Both the position numbers and the translations under genes were made by a program. A stretch of 64,000 nucleotides of DNA from Miltoncostaea sp050249835 (GTDB lineage: Bacteria > Actinomycetota > Thermoleophilia > Miltoncostaeales > Miltoncostaeaceae). This document shows, in pieces, positions 19,913 to 28,233 of this stretch. How positions within the stretch are numbered: position 1 is the first letter of the stretch; each line of letters starts with the position of its first letter. The notes beneath the pieces were generated by a model that worked only from the letters and a program-made list of their open reading frames with translations, ran no database searches and was not told the origin of the DNA. Location of the stretch: positions 1 to 64,000 of the forward strand of contig JBFWPT010000009.1 of NCBI GenBank assembly GCA_050249835.1, read 5' to 3'.

Positions 19913-20787
19913 GCTACCGCTCCGGACTGGTCGCCCTGGCGGGGCGGCCCAACGTGGGCAAGTCCACGCTCGCCAACGCCCTCGCCGGCAGCCAGGTGGC
20001 GGCCGTGTCCCCGCGGCCCCAGACCACCCGGCGGCGCATCACGGCCGTCGCCCACGGCGAGGGCTGGCAGGCCGTCCTGCTCGACCTGCCCGGGTTCCAG
20101 CGCCCCGCCGACGGGCTCACCACCCGCATGCAGGCGACGGTCGACCAGAGCCTCGCCGACTGCGACGCCGCCCTGTTCGTGCTGAGTGCGGTCGAGCCGG
20201 TGGGCGGCGGCGACCGGTTCATCGCGGACCGCCTGCGCGCCTCGCGGCTGCCGGTCATCACGGTGCTCAACAAGATCGACCGGCTCACCCCGGACGAGAC
20301 GGCCGCCGCGATCGCCCGGGTCGCGCCGCTCGTGGACTTCCTGGAGCTCCACCCGGTCAGCGCCCGCGAGGGGAGGGGGGTGGAGGAGCTGCGCGCCGAC
20401 CTGCCGCGCCTGCTCACCGAGGGGCCGCGCTACTTCCCGGAGGGGATGGCGACGGACCAGACCGAGGAGGAGCTCGCGGCCGAGCTCATCCGCGAGGCGG
20501 CCCTGCTGCGCCTGCGCCAGGAGGTCCCGCACGCCCTCGCGGTGGACGTCCAGGAGATCGAGCCCGCCCGGCACGGCATCGTCGTGCGCGCCGGCATCGT
20601 GGTCGAGACGGAGTCCCAGAAGGGGATCGTCGTCGGCCGCGGCGGCGGCATGATCCGCGACATCGGCTCCGCGGCCCGGTCGGCCCTCGGGCGGCTGTGG
20701 GGGACCGAGGTCCACCTCGACCTGACGGTCCGCGTGCGCAAGCGCTGGCGGGACGACGAGTCGATGCTCACCCGTCTGGGGCTGTAG
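19909..20787 (+). CDS. era: GTPase Era
   Basis: Ribosome-assembly GTPase that binds the 3' end of 16S rRNA. The 292-residue product has G1 GRPNVGKST, G2 region QTTRRR, G3 DLPG, G4 NKID and a C-terminal KH domain with GRGGGMIRDIG. G3 is DLPG rather than the more frequent DTPG. The ATG overlaps the preceding stop (ATGA). It is the last gene of the prmA operon. Confidence 0.95.
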   Translation: MSYRSGLVALAGRPNVGKSTLANALAGSQVAAVSPRPQTTRRRITAVAHGEGWQAVLLDLPGFQRPADGLTTRMQATVDQSLADCDAALFVLSAVEPVGGGDRFIADRLRASRLPVITVLNKIDRLTPDETAAAIARVAPLVDFLELHPVSAREGRGVEELRADLPRLLTEGPRYFPEGMATDQTEEELAAELIREAALLRLRQEVPHALAVDVQEIEPARHGIVVRAGIVVETESQKGIVVGRGGGMIRDIGSAARSALGRLWGTEVHLDLTVRVRKRWRDDESMLTRLGL

Positions 20788-20838
20788 GTCCCTCCCCGGC
20801 GGGACGACCGGCCCGCCCATGTCGCGCGCCGGGATCTG

Positions 20839-20844
20839 TAAGGT
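20839..20844 (+). promoter_or_regulatory. Candidate -10 for the small gene at 20852
   Basis: TAAGGT lies 7 bases before the ATG at 20852. It could instead be read as a weak AAGG ribosome site, but the TANNNT plus 7-base spacing recurs at several other starts here. Confidence 0.35.
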
Positions 20845-20851
20845 GTCCCTA

Positions 20852-21037
20852 ATGCGCGATGTGCGGATCAGCGAGCCGGAGCCCTTTCCGCAGTACGGGG
20901 CCCGCGCCCGGGTGTGGGGGCGCTTCGAGCGCGACCTGCGGGCGTGGCTGGACACCCCCGAGGGCCGGTTCGCCGCCTGGGAGGCCGCCCTCGCCGTCGG
21001 CGACCCCGTGCCGGACGCGGAGCCGCCCGCCCGCTGA
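20852..21037 (+). CDS. Small hypothetical protein
   Basis: A 61-residue protein of unknown function, MRDVRISEPEPFPQYGARAR... with a Trp-containing helical middle (GRFERDLRAWLDTPEGRFAAWEAAL). It has no signal peptide or membrane segment. An upstream in-frame ATG at 20819 would add 11 residues, but 20852 has the TANNNT element at leaderless spacing. It stands alone between era and the flavoprotein gene. Confidence 0.55.
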   Translation: MRDVRISEPEPFPQYGARARVWGRFERDLRAWLDTPEGRFAAWEAALAVGDPVPDAEPPAR

Positions 21038-21068
21038 GATGTGCCGGGAGCGCCGCGCGCCGCTGCGC

Positions 21069-21074
21069 TAGCGT
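21069..21074 (+). promoter_or_regulatory. Candidate -10 for the flavoprotein gene
   Basis: TAGCGT ends 6 bases before the ATG at 21081, consistent with a leaderless transcript. No Shine-Dalgarno is visible. Confidence 0.4.
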
Positions 21075-21080
21075 TCACGC

Positions 21081-22751
21081 ATGATCAAGAGGATGCGGCG
21101 GGAGCCGTTCCCCGACCTCGCCGACCCGGTCATGTACCCGCGGCTGTCGGGGGAGAAGATCGACTGGCTCGCCGGGGTGGGCGCGCGCCGCTCGTTCGCG
21201 CCGGGGGAGATCCTCTACGAGCAGGGCCTGCGCGATCAGCCCTTCTACGTGATCGAGCGCGGGCGGGTCGAGTTCCTCGACCTCATGCCCGGCAAGGAGT
21301 ACACGATCGCCGAGGCCGACGCGGGCACCTTCGTCGGCGACATCGCCACGTTCACGGGCGAGCCGGCCATCGCGCGCTGCGTGGCCGTGGAGCCCACGGA
21401 CGTGGTGGTCTTCGACCGGCCGGCGCTGCGCGCGATGCTCGCGGCCAAGCCGGAGCTGGGCGACATGGTCATCACGAGCATGCTGGCCCGGCGCGCCTGG
21501 CACGAGCAGGAGGGCTACGGCGTGCTGCGCCTCATCGCCGAGCGCGGCTCGCGGCGGGCGTTCGACGTGCGCGACCTGCTGGAGCGCAACCTGCAGCCGC
21601 TGCAGTTCATCGACGTCGACACGCACGACCAGGCCGAGCACCTGCTCGACTGGCTGCACGCGACCCGTTCCGACACGCCCCTGCTCATCCGGGGCGACCG
21701 GGTGCTGCGCAACCCGTCGGCGGCGCAGGTCGCCCGCGAGCTCGGGTTGCGCGCCGAGGTGGACGGCGAGCGCTTCGACCTGGTCGTCCTGGGCGCCGGC
21801 CCCGCCGGGCTGGCGGCGGCCGTGTACGGCGGGTCGGAGGGCCTCCGCACGCTCGTCGCCGAGTCGTGGGCCCCGGGCGGGCAGGCCGGCACCAGCACCC
21901 GGATCGAGAACTACCTCGGGTTTCCGAGCGGGGTGTCGGGGACCGAGCTCACTCGCGCGGCCACCCTCCAGGCCCGGCGCTTCGACGCCGTCATCTCCTC
22001 CTTCCACCGCGCCGTCGAGCTGACCGACGGGCCGGAGGGCCTGGTGCGGGTCGACCTCGACGACGGCCAGCACGTCCTGGCGCGGGCCCTCGTGATGGCG
22101 ACGGGCGCCAGGTGGCGCGAGCTGGGCATCCCCGGCATCGACCACTACCGGGGCGCCGGGCTCTACCACGCCGCCATGCCGGCCGACGGCGCCCGCTACC
22201 GCGACGAGGAGGTCGTGGTCGTCGGGGGCGGCAACTCGGCCGGGCAGGCCGCGTCGTACCTGTCGAAGTACGCCCGCAAGGTGACGATGGTGATCCGCGG
22301 CGAGGGGCTGTCCAGCACGATGTCGCGCTACCTCATCGACCGGGTCGAGAAGCACCCCCGCATCGAGGTGCTGACGTCCACGGAGGTCGTCGGGGTCCAC
22401 GGCACCCGGTCGGTGGAGGCCGTCTCGCTGCGCAACGGCACCGGCGGCGAGCGGCGCCTGCCCGTCGCGGCGCTCTTCGTGATGATCGGCGCCGAGCCGT
22501 GCACGGAGGCCGCCACCGGGATCCTCGGCACGGACCGCGCCGGCTATCTGCTCTGCGGCGCCCGCGCGGCCGCCTGCGACGGGCGGCTCCACTGGCCGCT
22601 GGAGGAGCGCGCCCCGGCGCTGCTGGAGACGGTCCGGCCGGGGGTGTTCGCCGCGGGCGACGTCCGCGCGGGCGCCTCCAACCGGGTCGCCGGGGCGGTG
22701 GGGGACGGCGCACTCTCCGTCCGCTTCGTCCACGAGTTGCTGGCGGATTAG
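21081..22751 (+). CDS. Cyclic-nucleotide-binding domain fused to a thioredoxin-reductase-like flavoprotein
   Basis: A 556-residue three-part protein. Residues about 20-140 form a cNMP-binding (Crp-like) sensor domain; about 150-225 resemble a thioredoxin/glutaredoxin-like insert (LQPLQFIDVD; LLIRGDRVLRNPS). The rest is a thioredoxin-reductase fold with FAD motif VVLGAGPAGLAAAVYGGSEG, second Rossmann motif VVVVGGGNSAGQAASYLS and a C-terminal AAGDVRAGASNRVAGAVGDG. The usual redox CxxC of thioredoxin reductase is absent (the region reads GLYHAAMPADGARYR), so disulfide reduction by the standard mechanism is unlikely. The divergent-promoter fur/ferritin pair is next door, suggesting an oxidative-stress role. 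Confidence 0.88.
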   Translation: MIKRMRREPFPDLADPVMYPRLSGEKIDWLAGVGARRSFAPGEILYEQGLRDQPFYVIERGRVEFLDLMPGKEYTIAEADAGTFVGDIATFTGEPAIARCVAVEPTDVVVFDRPALRAMLAAKPELGDMVITSMLARRAWHEQEGYGVLRLIAERGSRRAFDVRDLLERNLQPLQFIDVDTHDQAEHLLDWLHATRSDTPLLIRGDRVLRNPSAAQVARELGLRAEVDGERFDLVVLGAGPAGLAAAVYGGSEGLRTLVAESWAPGGQAGTSTRIENYLGFPSGVSGTELTRAATLQARRFDAVISSFHRAVELTDGPEGLVRVDLDDGQHVLARALVMATGARWRELGIPGIDHYRGAGLYHAAMPADGARYRDEEVVVVGGGNSAGQAASYLSKYARKVTMVIRGEGLSSTMSRYLIDRVEKHPRIEVLTSTEVVGVHGTRSVEAVSLRNGTGGERRLPVAALFVMIGAEPCTEAATGILGTDRAGYLLCGARAAACDGRLHWPLEERAPALLETVRPGVFAAGDVRAGASNRVAGAVGDGALSVRFVHELLAD

Positions 22752-22766
22752 GGCCCGCCCGCGGGG

Positions 22767-23225
22767 TCAGGCCGCCGAGGCCTGCCCGCGGCAGGAGGCG
22801 CAGAGGCCCCGGATGACCACCTGGGCGCCGTCCGGCGTGAAGCCCGCGCCGCGGGCCGCGCTGAGCAGGGCGTCGTGGTCGACCGACCCGTCCACGTCGG
22901 CGATCGCGCCGCAGGCGCGGCAGACGAGGTGGTGGTGCTCGTCGGTGCGCGGGTCGTAGACGGCCGTGCCGCTCTCGGTGGCGACGCGCCGGACGAGGCC
23001 GAGGTCCTCCAGCAGGTCGAGCGTGGCGTAGACCGTCGGCAGCGACACACCCGGCAGCCGGCGCCCGACCTCCGTGAAGACCTCCTCCGCCGTGGTGTGG
23101 CGGCCGAGATCCCGGATGGCGGCGGCGATCACGAGCCGCTGCGGCGTGACCCGCTGGCCGCGGGCGCGGAGCGCCGCGCCGAGCGGGTCGGGCGTGCTGA
23201 GCGGATCGGGGGCGTGGACCGGCAT
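22767..23225 (-). CDS. Fur family transcriptional regulator
   Basis: Metal-dependent repressor of the Fur/PerR/Zur family, 152 residues from ATG 23225; a TTG at 23243 would add six. It has the winged helix (RVTPQRLVIAAAI; VSLPTVYATLDLLEDLGLV), the HHHLVCRACG metal/zinc motif and a C-terminal CASC. Two CxxC pairs fit the structural zinc site. Which metal or peroxide it senses cannot be read from sequence; the divergent ferritin-like gene favours iron or peroxide. The start sits within the left arm of an inverted repeat shared with that gene. Confidence 0.92.
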   Translation of the reverse strand: MPVHAPDPLSTPDPLGAALRARGQRVTPQRLVIAAAIRDLGRHTTAEEVFTEVGRRLPGVSLPTVYATLDLLEDLGLVRRVATESGTAVYDPRTDEHHHLVCRACGAIADVDGSVDHDALLSAARGAGFTPDGAQVVIRGLCASCRGQASAA

Positions 23226-23229
23226 GGAG

Positions 23230-23294
23230 CCACTATAGCGCAAGTCGTAGGCTCCCCTAATAGATGCGTTCTTCTTAGTGACTTGCTATTGTGG
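23230..23294. promoter_or_regulatory. Inverted repeat between divergent fur and ferritin-like genes
   Basis: The left arm 23230-23246 and right arm 23280-23294 are near-perfect inverted copies (CCACTATAGCGCAAGTC against the complement of GACTTGCTATTGTGG) separated by 33 bases. Each arm contains a TATNGT-type hexamer oriented toward its own gene (TATAGT toward fur, TATTGT toward the ferritin-like gene). They could be paired promoters sharing an operator, possibly for Fur itself. Confidence 0.5.
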
Positions 23295-23331
23295 CCGGGT
23301 CGTCATCGAGGAGACCAGGAGGGAGCGCGAC

Positions 23332-23829
23332 ATGGCAACGACGAGCAAGGTCGCCGCGGGCATCCTGTCCGACGCCCAGTCCGCCAAGCGCGAGGAGATC
23401 CTCGAGCTTCTGCGGCAGGCGTACTGGATGGAGATGGAGACCGTCATGAGCTACTTGGCGAACGCCGAGAACCTGGACGGGGTACGGGCCTCGGAGATCG
23501 CGGAGGCGCTCTCGGAGGACGTCGGCAAGGAGCTCGGCCACGCGCGCGCCTTCGCCGGCCGCATCAAGGAGCTGTACGGCACCCCTCCCGGGTCGGCCGA
23601 GTTCAGCTCCGACCAGGCGTACCTGCAGCCGCGCGAGGACGGCACCGACGTCGTCTCCGTGATCGAGGGCGTCATCACGGCCGAGAAGGGCGCGATCGAG
23701 CACTACCTGCGGATCATCGAGGCCTGCGACGGCGTCGACTGGGCCACGCAGGACATGGTGATCGAGATCCTCCGCGACGAGGAGGGCCACCTCCGCACCT
23801 TCGAGCGCTACCTGCGCGAGTACCGCTAG
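23332..23829 (+). CDS. Ferritin-like diiron protein
   Basis: A 165-residue four-helix ferritin-like protein. Metal-binding positions visible are a Glu in WMEMETVMSYL, ELGHARAF (ExxH), EKGAIEHYL and DEEGHLRTFERYL (ExxH), the rubrerythrin/bacterioferritin pattern. Likely roles are iron storage or peroxide detoxification. The ATG at 23332 follows AGGAGGGAG. It is divergent from the Fur gene, which probably regulates it. It has no rubredoxin domain, so it is not a classical rubrerythrin. Confidence 0.88.
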   Translation: MATTSKVAAGILSDAQSAKREEILELLRQAYWMEMETVMSYLANAENLDGVRASEIAEALSEDVGKELGHARAFAGRIKELYGTPPGSAEFSSDQAYLQPREDGTDVVSVIEGVITAEKGAIEHYLRIIEACDGVDWATQDMVIEILRDEEGHLRTFERYLREYR

Positions 23830-23839
23830 AGCTGCGGGC

Positions 23840-24688
23840 TCAGCCGAGGAAGCGGGACAGCCGGCGGTCGCGGTAGACGCGGCCGCCGGTCTGGCAGGCC
23901 GGGCAGTAGACGAGGTCGTACTCCGCGAACGCCACGTGCTCGAGCCGGGTGCCGCAGCGCAGGCACGGCTCGCCGTGGTGGCCGTGCACCGCCGTCACGC
24001 GGGCCTCCTTGTTCGGGAGGTCCGTCGTGATGCGCTCGCGGGCCCGGTCGAGGGCCTGGGTCAGCACGGCGTCCGCGGCCTTCGCGAGCCGGGCGAGGTC
24101 CTCCTCGCCGAGCGACGAGGCGCGGGCGAACGGCGCGAGGCGCGCCGCCCACATGATGTCGCTGGCGTAGGCGCGCCCGATGCCGGCCACCCTCCGCCCG
24201 TCGCGCAGGGCGGTGTGCAGCAGGCCCGGGCCGGCCATCGCCGCGGCCCAGCCGGCGGCGTCCAGCCCGATCGGCTCCGGCCCCAGGCGGGTGAGGGGGC
24301 GGTGGGCGGCGAGGCCCCCCGCGTCGAGCACGTGGGCCGACGCGCGCCGGTGGGTGGAGAGCTCGCGCAGGCGCAGGACGCGGCCGTCGCCGATGCCCAG
24401 GTCGAGCGCGGCCGTGCGGCCGGGGCGCCCCTTCGGGGCCGCCGCGACGCCCAGGCGTCCGGCCTGCATGAGATGGATGACGAGGTGCAGCCCGCCCTCC
24501 ATCTCCACCCCGAGGATCTTGCCGCGGCGCCACACCTGCGCGATCCGGCGCCCCACGAGGGCGTCGAGCGGCGGCTCCGCGGTCTTGAGCGTCGCCGGGG
24601 CGTGCGCGCGCGCATCCGTCACCTCCACTCCGGCCAGCGCGGAGGTGAGCCCCTCCGTCAGCGCCTGGAGTTCCGGCAGCTCAGGCAC
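23840..24688 (-). CDS. Fpg/Nei family DNA glycosylase
   Basis: Base-excision repair glycosylase/AP lyase of 282 residues. The catalytic N-terminus PELPEL (Pro and Glu after Met removal), the lysine in RGKILGVEM, the helix-two-turn-helix region and the C-terminal zinc finger (CLRCG ... YCPACQTGGRVYRDRR) are all present. The family removes oxidised bases; whether it is Fpg (8-oxoG) or Nei (oxidised pyrimidines) is not resolved here. It is divergent from the deoC-trp operon and tail-to-tail with the ferritin-like gene. Confidence 0.93.
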   Translation of the reverse strand: MPELPELQALTEGLTSALAGVEVTDARAHAPATLKTAEPPLDALVGRRIAQVWRRGKILGVEMEGGLHLVIHLMQAGRLGVAAAPKGRPGRTAALDLGIGDGRVLRLRELSTHRRASAHVLDAGGLAAHRPLTRLGPEPIGLDAAGWAAAMAGPGLLHTALRDGRRVAGIGRAYASDIMWAARLAPFARASSLGEEDLARLAKAADAVLTQALDRARERITTDLPNKEARVTAVHGHHGEPCLRCGTRLEHVAFAEYDLVYCPACQTGGRVYRDRRLSRFLG

Positions 24689-24710
24689 GGGCCGCCGCCG
24701 GGACCGCCGC

Positions 24711-24716
24711 TATACT
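24711..24716 (+). promoter_or_regulatory. Candidate -10 for the deoC-hisIE-trp operon
   Basis: TATACT, the best -10 match in this part of the window, ends 7 bases before the ATG at 24724 of a short leader ORF. Transcription would start at or next to that ATG. Confidence 0.55.
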
Positions 24717-24723
24717 CGGCCGG

Positions 24724-24756
24724 ATGAGCGGTTCGCCACGTCCCGCACGAGCCTGA
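24724..24756 (+). CDS. Candidate ten-codon leader ORF upstream of deoC
   Basis: ATG at 24724 encodes MSGSPRPARA and stops at TGA 24754-24756, which overlaps the deoC ATG (TGATG). The ATG sits 7 bases after TATACT, so it would be the first codon of a leaderless transcript. The overlap would couple deoC translation to the leader. It contains no Trp or His, so it is not a classical attenuator peptide. The evidence is positional only. Confidence 0.4.
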   Translation: MSGSPRPARA

Positions 24757-25457
24757 TGCGGGCCGAGGACCTCACCAAGACCCTCGATCTCACGGTCGTC
24801 GACCCCGCGACGACGCAGGAGGACATCGAGAGGCTCTGCGCCGAGGCTCGCGATCACCACTTCGCGGCCATGTGCTCGCACCCTCGCTTCGTGCCGGTCA
24901 TGTCCGACCTCCTGCGCGGCTGCGACGTGAAGACGTGCGCGGTCATCGACTTCCCCGGCGGGGACTCGACCTCGGCCGCGCGGGCGCAGGAGGCGGACCG
25001 GGCGGTGGCCGAGGGGGCGGACGAGCTGGACGTCGTCATGAACTACCGGGCCATGCTCCGGGGCGAGTTCAAGGAGGTCCGCGACGACCTGCTGCGGGTG
25101 GTGCGGACCGTGCGCGGGCGGGCGGCGAACGACGCGCGCGGCGACGTCCTCGTGAAGGTCATCATCGAGGCGCCGCTCATGAACGACAAGGTCAAGAGGC
25201 TGGCCTGCAAGATCGTCGACGACGTCGGCGCCGACTTCGCGAAGACGTGCACCGGCATCGAGACGCGGGCGACGGTGCACGACGTCGAGCTCATGCGCGA
25301 CGCGCTGCCGGAGGGCGTCGGGGTGTACGCCTGCGGCGGCATCGAGACCCTGGAGGCCGTCCAGGCGATGATCGGCGCGGGGGCCGCCCGCGTCGGCACG
25401 CCCGCCGCGGTCGCCGTCCTCGCCGAGCTGGCCGCGCTCAACGGCGGCGGCTCGTGA
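24756..25457 (+). CDS. deoC: DeoC-family aldolase with altered active site
   Basis: TIM-barrel aldolase of 233 residues aligned to deoxyribose-phosphate aldolase: ELDVVMNYRAML holds the Asp-102 equivalent, VKVIIEAPLM follows, and FAKTCTGI holds the Schiff-base Lys. The proton-relay Lys of the KPAGG motif is replaced (VYACGGIET), and the FPLG strand reads FPGG. Activity on deoxyribose 5-phosphate is therefore uncertain. It heads an operon with hisIE and trp genes rather than nucleoside genes, which makes a role in aromatic or histidine metabolism conceivable (inference). Confidence 0.8.
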   Translation: MRAEDLTKTLDLTVVDPATTQEDIERLCAEARDHHFAAMCSHPRFVPVMSDLLRGCDVKTCAVIDFPGGDSTSAARAQEADRAVAEGADELDVVMNYRAMLRGEFKEVRDDLLRVVRTVRGRAANDARGDVLVKVIIEAPLMNDKVKRLACKIVDDVGADFAKTCTGIETRATVHDVELMRDALPEGVGVYACGGIETLEAVQAMIGAGAARVGTPAAVAVLAELAALNGGGS

Positions 25458-26098
25458 GCGCCGCCGAGGCCGCCGCGGGCCTGCTCGACCGCGTCCGCTT
25501 CGGGCCGGACGGGCTCGTGCCCGCCATCGTCCAGGACGCCGGCGACGGCCGCGTGCTGACGCTGGCCTGGATGAACCGCGAGTCGCTCGAGCGCACCGTG
25601 GAGCGGGGCGAGACGTGGTTCTGGAGCCGGTCCCGGTCCGAGCTGTGGCACAAGGGCGCGACGAGCGGCAACACCCAGCGGGTTGTCGCCGTGACCCTCG
25701 ACTGCGACGACGACGCCGTGCTCGTGCGCGTGGAGCAGACCGGGGTGGCCTGCCACACGGGCGCCGCCACCTGCTTCCACACCCCCGTGACCGGGGAGGG
25801 CGCCGAGCCCTTCGCGGCGCTCGCCGACCTGGAGCGCACCGTCGCCGCGCGCGCCGACGCGGCGGACCCGGAGTCCTCGTACACCGCCCGCCTGCTCGCC
25901 AAGGGCATCGACACGGTCTGCAAGAAGGTGGGGGAGGAGGCGACGGAGGTCGTCATCGCCGCCAAGGGGGAGGAGCGCGGCCAGGTCGTGTACGAGAGCG
26001 CCGACCTGCTGTACCACCTCGCCGTCCTGTGGCGCGCCGCGGGCGTGTCGCTGGAGGAGGTCGCCGCCGAGCTCGCGTCGCGGAGGCCGCCGGCGTGA
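25454..26098 (+). CDS. hisIE: Bifunctional phosphoribosyl-AMP cyclohydrolase / phosphoribosyl-ATP pyrophosphatase
   Basis: Catalyses steps 2 and 3 of histidine synthesis. The HisI half (residues about 1-115) has AWMNRESLERT, TWFWSRSRSELWHKG and the zinc residues around LDCDDDAVL and CHTGAATCF. The HisE half has SYTARLLAKGIDTVCKKVGE, EATEVVIAAK and ESADLLYHLAVLW. The 214-residue fusion is of normal size. The GTG at 25454 overlaps deoC and the stop overlaps trpE, so it is embedded in the trp operon away from the other his genes. Confidence 0.95.
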   Translation: MSAAEAAAGLLDRVRFGPDGLVPAIVQDAGDGRVLTLAWMNRESLERTVERGETWFWSRSRSELWHKGATSGNTQRVVAVTLDCDDDAVLVRVEQTGVACHTGAATCFHTPVTGEGAEPFAALADLERTVAARADAADPESSYTARLLAKGIDTVCKKVGEEATEVVIAAKGEERGQVVYESADLLYHLAVLWRAAGVSLEEVAAELASRRPPA

Positions 26099-27624
26099 CC
26101 CGCCTGCGCCTCGACGTCCCGCCGCGCCGCGGCTCCCACCTGGACATCACGCCCGGCATCGACCGCGTCCGCGCGCTCGCGGCCGGCGGCGGGCAGGTGC
26201 CGCTCGCGCACACCTACATCGCCGACTGCGAGACGCCGGTCAGCGCCTTCCTCAAGCTGCGCGACGGCGGCCCCGCGTTCCTGCTGGAGTCCGTCGAGCA
26301 CGGGCGCCTCGGCCGCTACTCGATGATCGGCGTGCGGCCCCAGGCCGTCATCCGCGGCGCCGGCGGCGAGCTGAGCGTCACCGAGGAGGGCGGCGCGGCC
26401 CGGGCGCTCGACGCGTCGGACCCGTTCGGCGCGGTCGAGGACGTCGTGCGCGGCATCGGCATGGCGCCGCCGTCCGAGCCGCTCGCGTTCTGGGGCGGCG
26501 CCGTCGGCTACTTCGGCTACGATCTCGTGCGCACCGTCGAGCGCCTGCCCGACGTGCCCGAGGACGACCTCGGCGTGCCGGACCTCGTCGCCCTGGTGAC
26601 CGGGCCGGTCGTCGTCTTCGACCACCTCCGCCGCGCGCTCACCATCGTCGCGCCGTGCCGGCCGGGCCCCGACGGGGACGTGGAGGCCGCCTACTGGCGC
26701 ACGGTCGCCGTCGTCGCCGACCTCAAGGGCCGCCTGTCCGGGCCGGTCCCGCGCCCGGCCGCCCGCGCGGACGAGCCGACCCTCGGGCCCGTCGCGAGCA
26801 ACACCTCGCGCGAGGACTTCGAGGCGGCCGTCGAGCGCGCCCGCGAGTACATCTTCGCCGGCGACGCCTTCCAGGTCGTCCCCTCGCAGCGCTTCTCGGC
26901 GCCGATGACCCTCGACCCGTTCTCCGTGTACCGCGGCCTGCGGACCGTGAACCCGTCGCCGTACATGTTCTTCCTGGAGACGGACGACGTGACCCTCGTC
27001 GGCTCGTCGCCCGAGATGCTCGTCAAGGTCGAGGGCGGGCACGTCGAGATGCACCCCATCGCCGGCAGCCGCCCGCGCGGCGCCGACGAGGACGAGGACG
27101 ACCGCCTCGCCGCCGAGCTGCTCGCCGACCCGAAGGAGCGGGCGGAGCACGTCATGCTCGTCGACCTCGGGCGCAACGACCTCGGCCGCGTGTCGGAGAT
27201 CGGGACGGTCCGGGTGACCGACCTGATGGACGTGCGCCGCTACAGCCACGTCATGCACATCGAGTCGTCCGTCGTCGGCCGGCTTGCGGAGGGCATGCGG
27301 GCCTCCGACGCGCTGCGCGCCACCTTCCCCGCGGGCACGCTCTCCGGCGCCCCCAAGGTGCGGGCGATGGAGATCATCGACGAGCTCGAGCCCACCAGGC
27401 GCGGCCCCTACGGCGGCGCCCTCGGCTGGCTCGGCTGGGACGGCGACCTGGACACCTGCATCACCATCCGCACCATCGTCTGCCGCGACGGGGTCGCCCA
27501 CGTGCAGGCGGGCGCGGGCATCGTGGCCGACTCGGTCCCGGCGACCGAGTACGAGGAGACCCAGAACAAGGCGGCGGCGCTCTTCCGCGCGATCGAGGTC
27601 GCCGCCGCGCAGGCGGACTGGTGA
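26095..27624 (+). CDS. trpE: Anthranilate synthase component I
   Basis: Converts chorismate and ammonia to anthranilate with TrpG. The 509-residue protein carries the Trp-feedback motif LLESVEHG near residue 65, the chorismate-binding core (FQVVPSQRFS; NPSPYMFFL; GSSPEMLV; IAGSRPRG; DLGRNDLGRV) and the C-terminal GTLSGAPKVRAMEIIDELE. The intact LLES motif suggests normal feedback inhibition. It overlaps hisIE (GTGA); trpG begins 10 bases downstream. Confidence 0.97.
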   Translation: MTRLRLDVPPRRGSHLDITPGIDRVRALAAGGGQVPLAHTYIADCETPVSAFLKLRDGGPAFLLESVEHGRLGRYSMIGVRPQAVIRGAGGELSVTEEGGAARALDASDPFGAVEDVVRGIGMAPPSEPLAFWGGAVGYFGYDLVRTVERLPDVPEDDLGVPDLVALVTGPVVVFDHLRRALTIVAPCRPGPDGDVEAAYWRTVAVVADLKGRLSGPVPRPAARADEPTLGPVASNTSREDFEAAVERAREYIFAGDAFQVVPSQRFSAPMTLDPFSVYRGLRTVNPSPYMFFLETDDVTLVGSSPEMLVKVEGGHVEMHPIAGSRPRGADEDEDDRLAAELLADPKERAEHVMLVDLGRNDLGRVSEIGTVRVTDLMDVRRYSHVMHIESSVVGRLAEGMRASDALRATFPAGTLSGAPKVRAMEIIDELEPTRRGPYGGALGWLGWDGDLDTCITIRTIVCRDGVAHVQAGAGIVADSVPATEYEETQNKAAALFRAIEVAAAQADW

Positions 27625-27634
27625 GGGCGGTCCG

Positions 27635-28219
<585 letters not shown>

Positions 28220-28220
28220 G

Positions 28221-28226
28221 TACGAT
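28221..28226 (+). promoter_or_regulatory. Candidate internal -10 before trpD
   Basis: TACGAT immediately after the trpG stop ends 7 bases before the trpD GTG at 28234, the same leaderless spacing seen elsewhere. It may be an internal promoter for trpDC. Confidence 0.35.
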
Positions 28227-28233
28227 CCCGGCC

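Noticed and set aside
24724..24756. Classical Trp or His attenuator peptide
   Set aside because: The leader ORF has no Trp or His codon and no terminator/antiterminator pair is evident.
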